Assembly: GCA_017881265.1 (NCBI GenBank)
Contig: JADGRA010000032.1
Location: 42,604 to 106,603, forward strand
Direction of reading: 5' to 3'
Length of the DNA: 64,000 bases
Source: Myxococcaceae bacterium
GTDB lineage: Bacteria; Myxococcota; Myxococcia; Myxococcales; Myxococcaceae
Shown piece by piece: positions 32,878 to 41,365 of this stretch. The position numbers were made by a program, and so were the translations under genes. Within the stretch, counting starts at the first letter, position 1. Every line of letters starts with the position of its first letter. The notes beneath the pieces were generated by a model. It was not told where the DNA came from. It made no database searches and worked only from the letters and a program-made list of their open reading frames with translations.

Positions 32878-34584
32878 CTAGTCGCTCGAGTGACCCTTGT
32901 CCTTCATCTTCTCGAGGATTTGACCGAGGTTGTAGGTCTCGGGTGCCTGGAGTGGCGGGAATGCTTTGTAGCTAAAAAGATGCTCCTCCCAGAGCTGCTG
33001 GCCGATGGGGAGCATGTTCCAGTCATATTGGAAGGCCGTCATGGGGCCACCCAAAGCTCCGCCCAAACTCATCGCGCTCTTCTGGTCGACTCCCACCGCC
33101 TGTTCAAAGGGGTCCCGCTTGATGTTTTGCACCAGCGTGAAGTGGAAGGGGATGAGCGGCAGAATCCAGCCGGCCGGGCCAGGCTGCGACATCGTGTAGT
33201 ACATCTTCCAATTCTTGTAGCGAACGGCCGACGGCGTCGACCCGGAGAAGTAAAAGAAGACGTCGCGCGCTGACTTGTCCGAGGTCCCCTCGAGGTAGTC
33301 CCGCTGGTCAAAGCCATCGAGCGTGGTCTTGACGATGCCAGGGTACTTGCCAGCCTCGATTTGCTTCTTGAGTCCCTCCCCCTTTGGACCGCCAGCGATG
33401 TCCACGAAGGTCGGCACCCAGTCCAAGGCAGCGAACAGCTGGTTCTTGACGGTCCCCGGCTTGATGTGACCGGGCCAGCGCACGACCAATGGGGCCCGGT
33501 AGCCACCCTCCCAGGCTTCGCCCTTCTGGCCCTTGAACGGCGTGACGCCACCGTCGGGGAAGCTGATGGCTTCGGCACCGTTGTCCGTCGTGAAGACGAC
33601 GATGGTGTTGTCGAGCTGGCCCATGTCCTCCAACTTCTTCAGGACGACACCGATGTTGTCGTCCATCTGCTTCATGCCCGCCTCGTTGACACCCCAGTCC
33701 TTCCCCCCGCGAACGCCGAGCATGGCCTCGTACTTGGGAGACAGCACGGTGACCACGTGCATCCGCGCAGGGTTGTACCAGACGAAGAAAGGCTTGCCGG
33801 TCTTCTTGGGGTCGTTGCGGTCGAGGAAATCGACGACTTTGGCCGAGATTTCCTCATCCACCGTCTTGGAGCGCTCGAGCGTGAGCGGACCCTCGTCCTT
33901 GCAGGATTGGTTCTTCTCCGTCCCGTCAGAGGACTTGCACCAGATGACTGGTCGCGGGGGCGTTAGACAGCGGGTTGTCCTTGCGTCGACGGCGCCGGGG
34001 ACCTCGGGAAGTCCCGGCACTGGAGTGTTCTTGCAAGGGGGGGCGACGCCTTGCACGGTTGGCGTGCTGTTGATGTCAGGAAAGCTGACCTGCTGCATCG
34101 CGTCCAGGTGGTACAGGTAGCCCCAGTATTACTGGAAGCCATGCGCAGTCGGCAACGACGCGGTGTGGTCGCCGAGGTGATTCTTTCCCAATTCCCCGGT
34201 GGTGTAGCCGAGGTCGCGCAGGAAGACCGCCAGCGCCGGCGTCCCGGGGCGCAGGTACGACGGGCTGCCCGGAAGCTGCGGCGGAATCATCCCCGTGCGC
34301 AGTGGGTACATGCCGGTGAAGAAGGCGTTGCGACCCGAGGTGCAGCTCTGCATGGCGACATAGTCCATGAAGATGGCCCCCTCGTTTCCGATGCGGTCGA
34401 TGTTGGGCGTCTCACCCACCATGAGACCGCGGTGATAGATGCTCGGCTGCATCCACCCGATATCGTCGCCCATGATGAACAGGATGTTGGGCTTCTTTTG
34501 TGCGTGCGCCAGCCCCGGGACAAGCAGGCCCGTGGCGAGCAGCAGCAGCCCGAGCCAACGGAGTGAGTCTCTTCTTCGCTTCAT
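32878..34584 (-). pseudogene. secreted arylsulfatase gene interrupted by an in-frame TAA
   Basis: Two consecutive pieces in one frame encode a single sulfatase. The first (34584-34132, 151 codons) has a signal peptide (MKRRRDSLRWLGLLLLATGL onward), the metal-binding IMGDDIGWMQ and the formylglycine site SCTSGRNAFFTG, where Cys of CTSGR would be oxidised. A TAA at 34129-34131 then breaks the frame within GFQ-stop-YWGYLYHLDA. The second piece (34128-32878) has DNGAEAISFPDGGVTPFKG and WEGGYRAPL, typical of the same family. Homologues have Glu at that position by my recollection, so a single G-to-T change (GAA to TAA) would explain it. Restart at ATG 34098 would give a catalytically incomplete fragment. 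Readthrough or base error are other options. Confidence 0.85.
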
Positions 34585-34913
34585 GTGTTCCCCTCGAACG
34601 AATTGAACTGCTCGGGCATCGTGCCCAGGCCCGCAGCCTCGATGTGACGGGGCTGCGGCGTCCAGTGCAATCTCAGAGCCGGCACACGGGGCTTCGGTCC
34701 GAGCCGCACCTGCTCGCCCCTGACCTCGGCGGTCCGCTGAACGAGCGCTGCACGTCGCAGCCGACGCCATGTCTGACTCGCGCTGGCGGGACGGTCCTTA
34801 AGGGGCGACGCACCCGGGCGAGGCGACAACCCCCCGGCACACCGCGGTGCAGTCTGGTTCCTCCCCCGGGCTGTTGGCAGCCCGGGGCGATGCCTAGGTT
34901 GCCAAATGGCCCC
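34585..34913. other. divergent intergenic region with a strong hairpin
   Basis: A 329-base non-coding gap between the sulfatase gene (leftward) and the AsmA-like gene (rightward). Codon-like frames here have no family resemblance. The only structure seen is a perfect 10-base inverted repeat, CCCCGGGCTG at 34864-34873 and CAGCCCGGGG at 34878-34887, with a TTGG loop, just upstream of the AsmA-like start. Promoters for both genes should lie here but none is convincing. Confidence 0.5.
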
Positions 34914-36032
34914 ATGCAAACCAGCTTGCTGGCGAAGAGAACGTGGGAAGTCCTCCGCCACCTCCGCTGGTGGCACTGGTGTCTCTTCGCCGTCGGTGTC
35001 CTCTGGTTGACAGTGCTGCTAGTGCGACAGCCGCTCACCCGCTACGCGACGCACAAGGCCCTCGGCGCCATCCCGGGGTGGGAGGCCGACGTAGCCGACG
35101 CCCACCTCAGCTTCTTCCCGCTCGTCTATTCGGTCAGTCGCCTGCACCTCGTGCCCGAGGACAAGAGCTTGCCCATCTTCTACGTCGAGCGCCTGGACAC
35201 CGGCGTGTTCTGGGGCGACCTCCTCCGCGAACACCTCGACGCGTGGGCCAACCTCGAGCACGTGAAGATGACTTTCTTCCTCATCCCCATCCACATCCCG
35301 GACCTCGCCGCCATGTTGCAGAAGGTCATGCCACTGTCCATCGAGCGGATGCAGTGCAAGCACGGAGAAATCACGGTCGCATTCCGGCATAGCCGAAGCG
35401 ACGACACGGCGAAGCCGGAGGGTGATGGTCCCCAGCTGTGGTTTCACGACCTCGAAGCGACGCTGGAAGGCCTCGCCACAAGGCCTGAGCTGGAGCGGCA
35501 CGCGACAACGCTTGCGCTGCGGTCCACCATGGCGCGCACGGGGAAGGTCTCGGCGTTCGTCACCGTCGACTTGCTCACGCAGGGCGCCATCACCTTTTCG
35601 GGCCAACTCCAGCTCGTCGACCTGAGCCTGGCGGACCTCGACTCGGTGCTTGCGCCCGCTGGCCTGCGCCTTGCCGGCACGTTCGACTTGAAGGCGCGGT
35701 TTGGCGTCGACCACGGGAAACTGACTGGTGCGCTCGAGCCTGTGTTGAAGCACGGCCATGTGGAGGCGCTCGGCGGCGACTTGGGAAAGAAGCTGGAACT
35801 CGCGCTGGCCGATGACGGCATCCAGCTGCTCTCAGACCGCGTCCCCGGGCGTGATGCCCTGGTCACCATCATTCCCATGCATGGGAACCTCAACCGTCCC
35901 AAGCTCGACGTCTGGGCGGCCGTGTCTGGCGTGCTGCGCAACGCCTTCGTCGTCGGCCTGTCAGAAAGCCTCCAGCAGCTTCCGGCGCCCCACCCGGAAA
36001 GCCTGAACTCCACGAGCGCCGGGCACCACTAG
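34914..36032 (+). CDS. membrane-anchored AsmA/DUF748-like protein
   Basis: About 372 residues. A single N-terminal membrane helix (about 18-42, WHWCLFAVGVLWLTVLLVR) anchors a large extracytoplasmic domain with the look of AsmA-type proteins: GWEADVADAHLSFFPLVYSVSRLHLV near the anchor, then beta-rich repeats such as FSGQLQLVDLSLADL and LAGTFDLKARFG. AsmA-like proteins act in lipid transport and outer-membrane biogenesis. ATG at 34890 is an alternative start; 34914 is preferred because the 34890 start would sit against the hairpin. The next gene starts nine bases after its stop codon. Confidence 0.6.
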   Translation: MQTSLLAKRTWEVLRHLRWWHWCLFAVGVLWLTVLLVRQPLTRYATHKALGAIPGWEADVADAHLSFFPLVYSVSRLHLVPEDKSLPIFYVERLDTGVFWGDLLREHLDAWANLEHVKMTFFLIPIHIPDLAAMLQKVMPLSIERMQCKHGEITVAFRHSRSDDTAKPEGDGPQLWFHDLEATLEGLATRPELERHATTLALRSTMARTGKVSAFVTVDLLTQGAITFSGQLQLVDLSLADLDSVLAPAGLRLAGTFDLKARFGVDHGKLTGALEPVLKHGHVEALGGDLGKKLELALADDGIQLLSDRVPGRDALVTIIPMHGNLNRPKLDVWAAVSGVLRNAFVVGLSESLQQLPAPHPESLNSTSAGHH

Positions 36033-36040
36033 AGACGCCA

Positions 36041-36445
36041 ATGCGCAGACTCCTTCGCCTCCTTTTCGTTCCTCTCTTGGCTTGTGCACACCCCACGACG
36101 GTCGCCTCGCCCACCGCACCCAGTCCGCCGGATGGACCAACCCGCCTGCCAGCCCCGAGTGCGGTGACGCCCGAGAGCGAGCCTGGCCACCGCCCGCTCG
36201 CAAGCTCGCCCGCGCAACTGATGGCGCCCGGCTCCCAGGACGCCATTGCGCAGGCGCTGCGCAAGCGCGGGCTGCTCGCCTCCGACGCTTCCAGCAGCAA
36301 AGAACTGGAAGCCGCCCTTCGTGCCTTCCAGGAGTCCCAGGGACTCGCCGCCACCGGCTTCCCGGACCACGAGACGCTGCGGAAGCTCGGCATCGACCCG
36401 CGCACGGTAGACAAGACCGCCGCAAAGCCCGACGCCGGCACATGA
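36041..36445 (+). CDS. lipoprotein with peptidoglycan-binding domain
   Basis: A 134-residue lipoprotein. Signal MRRLLRLLFVPLLAC has a good lipobox (LLAC, Cys15), followed by a Pro/Ser-rich tether (about 16-60). The C-terminal part (about 66-120, IAQALRKRGLLASDASSSKELEAALRAFQESQGL and HETLRKLGI) matches the three-helix PG_binding_1 domain. It would bind peptidoglycan from the outer or inner membrane. It lies nine bases after the AsmA-like gene, so the pair may act together. Convergent with the amidase gene, 29 bases away. Confidence 0.75.
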   Translation: MRRLLRLLFVPLLACAHPTTVASPTAPSPPDGPTRLPAPSAVTPESEPGHRPLASSPAQLMAPGSQDAIAQALRKRGLLASDASSSKELEAALRAFQESQGLAATGFPDHETLRKLGIDPRTVDKTAAKPDAGT

Positions 36446-36474
36446 GTTGCGCGGAGGCGTGGACTTCACCGCGG

Positions 36475-38265
36475 TCAGAAGCCCGGCGGTCTCTCGGCGG
36501 CCACCGCCAGCACCCTCTCCAGGGCCATGCCGGCGCGGGCCAGCGTCCCCTCGTCGAAGAGCCGCCCCACCAGCGTCACGCCCTGGGGTACCCGGTGCTT
36601 TGCCGGAAGCATCGGCCATTGCTGCCCAGGTGGGGGGAGCCAGTCACTGCGGATACGGTCCACCTCGATGAAGCCAGCCCGGAGGGTCAGCGAGGGGTGG
36701 CCGGTGCAGTTGGTGCCGATGAGTGTCTCGTCACGCAGGAAGGGCACCAGCAAGACGTCAACCTGGCTGAGGAGCAGGTTCATCGCCGCCGCGGCCTGGC
36801 GCCGCAGGCGGTCCGCCTGAACATAGTCGACCGCCGTGAGGAAGCGCGCCTGGCGGAAGAGATTGGGCCAGGCGTCGAAGACCTGCATCTTCAGCTCGTC
36901 GACCTTGTGCGACAGCGTTAGCTCTTCGAAGGAGGCCGCGGCTTCGGCGTTGAGGATGGTGTAGAGCGCGAAGTACGGAAGGGCGGGAACGTCGACGGCC
37001 AACGGTGTCATTCCGGCCTTCTTCACGGCGTCCACCACGGCCTTGTCCACCGGCAGGGACTGCTTGTCCCAGTCGTTGGCCGGCTTTTCCAGCCACGCCG
37101 GCACGTACCCAACCCGCAGCTTCTCGACGGGCTTGGCCGCGTCAAAGTCGAGATGGCTCGGGACGCAGCCCAGGTCCTTGCCGTCGGGTCCGGTAATGGC
37201 GGCCAGCACCATCATCGTGTCCTCCACGCTGCGTGCCATGGCCCCGAGCTTGTCCAGCGACCAGCACAGCGTCATTGCGCCGGTGCGGGGAACACGGCCA
37301 AACGTCGGACGCAGCCCGGTGACCCCGCACCGCGAAGAGGGCGAGACGATGCTGCCTCCCGTTTCACTCCCAATGGCAAAGCCCACCAGACCAGCCGCCG
37401 TCGCAGCCCCGGAGCCGGCGCTCGAGCCGCTGGCACCCTCCGCCAATAGCCACGGGTTCCTGGTCTCGCCACCGAACCAGATGTCATTCAGAGCGAGCGC
37501 TCCCAGGGACAGCTTGGCCAGCAGAACGGCCCCCGCCGCGTGGAGCCGTTCCACCACCGTCCCGTCCTTGTCTGGCACCCGGTCCTTGAACGGCTCCGCT
37601 CCCCAGGTGGTGCGGATGCCCGCGGTGTCCAGGAGGTCCTTCACCCCCCAGGGGATGCCGTGCAGGGGGCCGCGCCACTTTCCCTGCGCAATCTCCGCGT
37701 CGGCTCTCCGCGCTTGCTCGCGCGCAAGCTCCGGCGTGAGCGTGATGACGCATTCCAGCTTCGGGCCGAAGCGCTGCAGGCGCTCCAGGTACAGCTCGGT
37801 CAGCCGCAGGGAGGAGATTTTTCGGGTCCGCACCCACTCCGACAGGGCTGTGACCGGCGCGTAGGCGATGTCCACATCGCTCGTCGGCAGCGGGACGCTC
37901 GAGCGCGTGAACTTGGTTTGGGTGCGCGAAGGGCCTCGTGGTGCACCGGGAATGCGCGGGTCCCAGAGGCTGCCCGGCACCACGGAGGCAGCCGGGTGGT
38001 AGGCACGCCGATCCCTCAACAGGGCCCCCATGTTGACGTCCCAGGAACTGGCCGCCTCCGACCGCTCCGCCGCCGTGTACTGCACTTCGGCCAGCTTCTC
38101 CGCCTCGGCGATGGTGGTGGGTCCAATAGCCGCTGCCGGACTGGCAGGTGCTTCGGACGGTGCTGCTCCACCGTCCATGCCCGCCGCGGAAGCGGGGCGC
38201 ACGACGGCGGCCCCTGCCAGCAAGGCGGTACCAGCGATGAATTTGCGTCTCGAGGTCCGTGCCAT
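36475..38265 (-). CDS. Tat-exported amidase-signature hydrolase
   Basis: A 596-residue amidase. The N-terminus has a twin-arginine signal, SRRKFIAGTALLAGAAVV, so it is exported folded. The amidase-signature triad is Lys209 in GVKDLL, the Ser281/Ser282 pair in GASGSSAGSG, and Ser305 in GSETGGSI. The first 120 mature residues extend beyond the usual catalytic domain. Start at 38265 is chosen because the Tat signal begins there; the longer frame to 38328 adds nothing. It follows the Omp85 gene by 49 bases in the same direction. Substrate is unknown; the family hydrolyses amide bonds in many small molecules. Confidence 0.85.
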   Translation of the reverse strand: MARTSRRKFIAGTALLAGAAVVRPASAAGMDGGAAPSEAPASPAAAIGPTTIAEAEKLAEVQYTAAERSEAASSWDVNMGALLRDRRAYHPAASVVPGSLWDPRIPGAPRGPSRTQTKFTRSSVPLPTSDVDIAYAPVTALSEWVRTRKISSLRLTELYLERLQRFGPKLECVITLTPELAREQARRADAEIAQGKWRGPLHGIPWGVKDLLDTAGIRTTWGAEPFKDRVPDKDGTVVERLHAAGAVLLAKLSLGALALNDIWFGGETRNPWLLAEGASGSSAGSGAATAAGLVGFAIGSETGGSIVSPSSRCGVTGLRPTFGRVPRTGAMTLCWSLDKLGAMARSVEDTMMVLAAITGPDGKDLGCVPSHLDFDAAKPVEKLRVGYVPAWLEKPANDWDKQSLPVDKAVVDAVKKAGMTPLAVDVPALPYFALYTILNAEAAASFEELTLSHKVDELKMQVFDAWPNLFRQARFLTAVDYVQADRLRRQAAAAMNLLLSQVDVLLVPFLRDETLIGTNCTGHPSLTLRAGFIEVDRIRSDWLPPPGQQWPMLPAKHRVPQGVTLVGRLFDEGTLARAGMALERVLAVAAERPPGF

Positions 38266-38314
38266 GCGGTGGTGCTCCCGGGGGTGGAAGAGAGGCGCGG
38301 ACTCTAGCGTCTCA

Positions 38315-41300
38315 TCAGAAGAGTCCAACGCTGAACTGGATGGCGGCGAGCTGCTCGTTCAAGGCTGCGTCCGGCGCGAGGTTGAACCCGAGGTCCAGCG
38401 CCAGCGGCCCGATGGGCGTCACGTAGCGCAAACCGATGCCAGCGACAGGACGGAGAACGAAGGGGCGATACAGACTGGGGTCGGCCCAGAGGTTGCCGGC
38501 CTCGAAGAAGATACCTAGGTCGAAGCCCAGAATGGCCGGGAAGCGAAGCTCCGTCTTGATGAGTGTGAAGAGCTGCCCCCCCTGGCTCGGGACCTGCCGG
38601 CCCTCGTTGAGGACGATGCCAGTGGGGGTACATCCGCCCGACCAGACCAGGGAGGCACAGTTGGCCCGCTGCTGGGCGTAATCCCCGCGCACATCCTGAG
38701 GAATGACGCCATCCTCCGGGAAGCCCCGCAGCGTGGTGACTCCGCCGAGGTAGAAGCGTTCGGGCGGAATGACTTGACCACCCTTAATGAGATTGTAAAT
38801 CTGCCCCGCCCGGAGCGACACGGCGAAGACAACCTTGTCGGAGACCGGGACGTAGCCGGTAATCCCGCCCGAGAGCTTCCAGGTGAAGATGGACGTTGGG
38901 ACGGGGTTGTTTCCCAGGGCATCTGTCGTCTCGGCGCTGAAGTCCTTGGTGAGCTCCCCCACTGCCGTAATCACCACGCCCTTGTGAGGGTTGAGGGGAT
39001 TGTCGCGGAAATCCAGCGTGAAGGCGGGACTGAGCGTCTGAAGCGCATAGTTCCCGGTGGGGAAGCGGAGACGTGAAATGTCCGCGCTTGTCGTCGCGAG
39101 GAGGGCGGAGAGGGCGTCGTACTCGCGCACGAGCACGCCCTCCACCGTGTACTGCCCGGTGAAACTCAGCCAGGACGTGAGCTGCCACACCATCCCTCCG
39201 ATGGCCGCCACCCGGCTGAAGAAATAGGACGGGCGGTGGACACGTTCGGCGACGAAGGTCAGCCGGGCGCTGATTTCCTGCGGCAACAGCCAGGGAATGC
39301 GCGCCTGAGAGAACGTGGCGTTGAAGTTGAAGTCGATGCCGTTGAGCCCCTGCAGTTCCGAAGCGGGCGTGAATTGCTGCAGCGGCAACAGACTCCAGCC
39401 GACGTAGTTCACCTTGCCGCGAGCGGTGAAGGCGATGGCCTGACCAAAAATATTGGGGAAGACCAGGTCACCCACCACGCGAGGTCCGTCCAGTGTCGAG
39501 TACCCGAAACCACCGGAGCCAGAGAGCAGCGCACGCTCGCGCGCCTCGATGAGGACGTCCTTCACCGGCTCCTCGGCATCCGGGTTGAGCAGCGTCACCG
39601 ACACCTGACGGAAGATGCCCAGGGCGAGGAGGTTGGCCTGGCTCGCGTAGACCTCCTCCGGGTCCAGCGGTCGTCCCGACCGAACGACGAGGTTCTCGCG
39701 AACCAGCGTCTCGTTGGTGCGCTGCAGGCCGCGGATGACAATCTGCCCGACCCGGACCGCCGGCCCGGGCTGGGTCCGGACCACCACTTGAGCGCCGCGT
39801 CCCTCATCCACCAGGCTTGGGACGACGTCGACCCGGGCGAACAGGTAGCTGGCGCGCGCGAGCCGTTGCAGGAGCTCGAGTCGAAGCTGCTCCATGCCTC
39901 GGGTCGAGAGCGGCGCTCCCGGCGTGGGCTGCGAAAGAGGCGGCGGGGTGAAACCTTGAGGAAGTCCTTCGAAAGCGACTGTCTGGACTCGCGTCTGGAC
40001 GCCCTCCTCGATGCGAAAGCGCACCTGCGCCCGGTGGTGCACGACGTCCCAGTCCAGAATGGTGAGCTGCACTCGGGCCGACAGGAACCCTTCGTCACGG
40101 TAGTTGGCCTGGAGCGCTTCGGCCCCAGCGCGGTACGCCTCCTCGACGAAGACGCCGAGGGGGCCAAGGTTTGGGGGAGGCCCGAGGTCGGTCCTCTGCG
40201 ACTGGCTTCTCGAGTCAATGGGGTCATCCACCAGTCGCGCGTCGCCCGGCAACGGTGGCGTGCGCGCCTCGATGACCTCCGCTAGGACCCGCCGGAGTCT
40301 GGCCTCGGACAGCGACCTTGCGCCGTCGAAGGCAATGTCGGTCACCCGCAAGACCGGACCTTCATCCACGGCGAAGACCACCTCGGTAGGTCCCCCCCGC
40401 GGGTCAGGAACCTCGGTCGGTGCGACCTGGACGTCGGCGAAGCCTCGGTAGCGGTAGAAGTTTTCCAGGCGCCGCGCCAGCCGAGCCTCGGTGGCATGGT
40501 CCAGCGTCTCTGCCGGGTCATAGTCCAGCACGTCGAGGAGCTGACGCGATGCAAAGCGCCGGTTCCCGCTGACCGTGAAGGTGAGCACCGGTCCGGCGTC
40601 CACCGGGACTCTGACGATGGCACCAGCCGGGCCGTCCTCCACGCTGGGAGCACCAACCCGGGCGCGGAAGTGCCGTGTCTCTCGGTAGAGGCTGCGGAGG
40701 CGGTCAGTCCCCTTCTGCAGAACAGTCTGGTCGAGGATAGTGCCGCTCGGCAGCCCGAAGGCATCTCGCAACTGCAGCTCCGGAAGTCCGGGGGTGCCCT
40801 GGAACTGCACCTCCGCCACCCGGGTCGGCAATCCCTCGAATAAGGTCAGCCCGATGTCCACTTGCGGGCCGTTCCGCACGACGGTGATGGTGACCTGCGC
40901 CTGGTTCCAGCCCCGGCGGGCGTACGCCTGAAGGATGCCCGTCTTGGCCTCGTCGAGCTTCTCGGCGTAGAAGTCGCTGCCCTCGGTGAGTCGCGCCGCG
41001 GCAAGGACGTCTCCCCGCGTCAACTCCGTGTTTCCAGTGACCGCCACCAGGTGCACCTTGGCGACCGGCGTGCAGTCGAACTGGACTGCGATGCCCTCGC
41101 CGTCCGGACGGGATTGGACAACCACGTCGGCAAACCGGCCGGTGGCGAACAGCAGCTCGATGCTGCGTCGGACTGCCTGGGGGTCGAGAGGCTGGCCCGC
41201 TTGAAGCACCACCAGCGGCCGAAACTCCGCGGATGGCATGCCCTCGGGCAAGTGCAGCGCCACTTTCGTGACCATCGGCCGCGACGAGGGAAGGGCCTGC

Positions 41301-41365
41301 GCCGCCCGGGCACTTGCGTGCCCGGCGACGAGAAGCAACAGGGCGAGCGTTACTCGACTTCCCAA
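38315..41365 (-). CDS. tamA: Omp85-family outer-membrane protein, TamA-like, extended POTRA region
   Basis: A 1016-residue Omp85 protein. A signal peptide (about 1-22) is followed by a long periplasmic part with repeated POTRA-type units (for example VAVTGNTELTRGDVL, FTVSGNRRFASRQLL, ITDIAFDGARSLSEA-like and IVIRGLQRTNETLV), then a C-terminal 16-strand barrel ending in QFSVGLF. The barrel contains TTLRGFPEDG, the RGF motif. At about 600 residues the periplasmic part exceeds both TamA (3 POTRA) and BamA (5 POTRA). It starts at a TTG (41363-41365) inside the end of tamB, overlapping by 16 bases. Position beside tamB suggests TamA. A proline-rich linker lies near residue 410. Confidence 0.85.
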   Translation of the reverse strand: MGSRVTLALLLLVAGHASARAAQALPSSRPMVTKVALHLPEGMPSAEFRPLVVLQAGQPLDPQAVRRSIELLFATGRFADVVVQSRPDGEGIAVQFDCTPVAKVHLVAVTGNTELTRGDVLAAARLTEGSDFYAEKLDEAKTGILQAYARRGWNQAQVTITVVRNGPQVDIGLTLFEGLPTRVAEVQFQGTPGLPELQLRDAFGLPSGTILDQTVLQKGTDRLRSLYRETRHFRARVGAPSVEDGPAGAIVRVPVDAGPVLTFTVSGNRRFASRQLLDVLDYDPAETLDHATEARLARRLENFYRYRGFADVQVAPTEVPDPRGGPTEVVFAVDEGPVLRVTDIAFDGARSLSEARLRRVLAEVIEARTPPLPGDARLVDDPIDSRSQSQRTDLGPPPNLGPLGVFVEEAYRAGAEALQANYRDEGFLSARVQLTILDWDVVHHRAQVRFRIEEGVQTRVQTVAFEGLPQGFTPPPLSQPTPGAPLSTRGMEQLRLELLQRLARASYLFARVDVVPSLVDEGRGAQVVVRTQPGPAVRVGQIVIRGLQRTNETLVRENLVVRSGRPLDPEEVYASQANLLALGIFRQVSVTLLNPDAEEPVKDVLIEARERALLSGSGGFGYSTLDGPRVVGDLVFPNIFGQAIAFTARGKVNYVGWSLLPLQQFTPASELQGLNGIDFNFNATFSQARIPWLLPQEISARLTFVAERVHRPSYFFSRVAAIGGMVWQLTSWLSFTGQYTVEGVLVREYDALSALLATTSADISRLRFPTGNYALQTLSPAFTLDFRDNPLNPHKGVVITAVGELTKDFSAETTDALGNNPVPTSIFTWKLSGGITGYVPVSDKVVFAVSLRAGQIYNLIKGGQVIPPERFYLGGVTTLRGFPEDGVIPQDVRGDYAQQRANCASLVWSGGCTPTGIVLNEGRQVPSQGGQLFTLIKTELRFPAILGFDLGIFFEAGNLWADPSLYRPFVLRPVAGIGLRYVTPIGPLALDLGFNLAPDAALNEQLAAIQFSVGLF

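Noticed and set aside
34864..34887. Hairpin as a rho-independent terminator
   Set aside because: No T run on either strand, and it sits upstream of a start codon and far from any stop codon. It is kept only as an unexplained structure.
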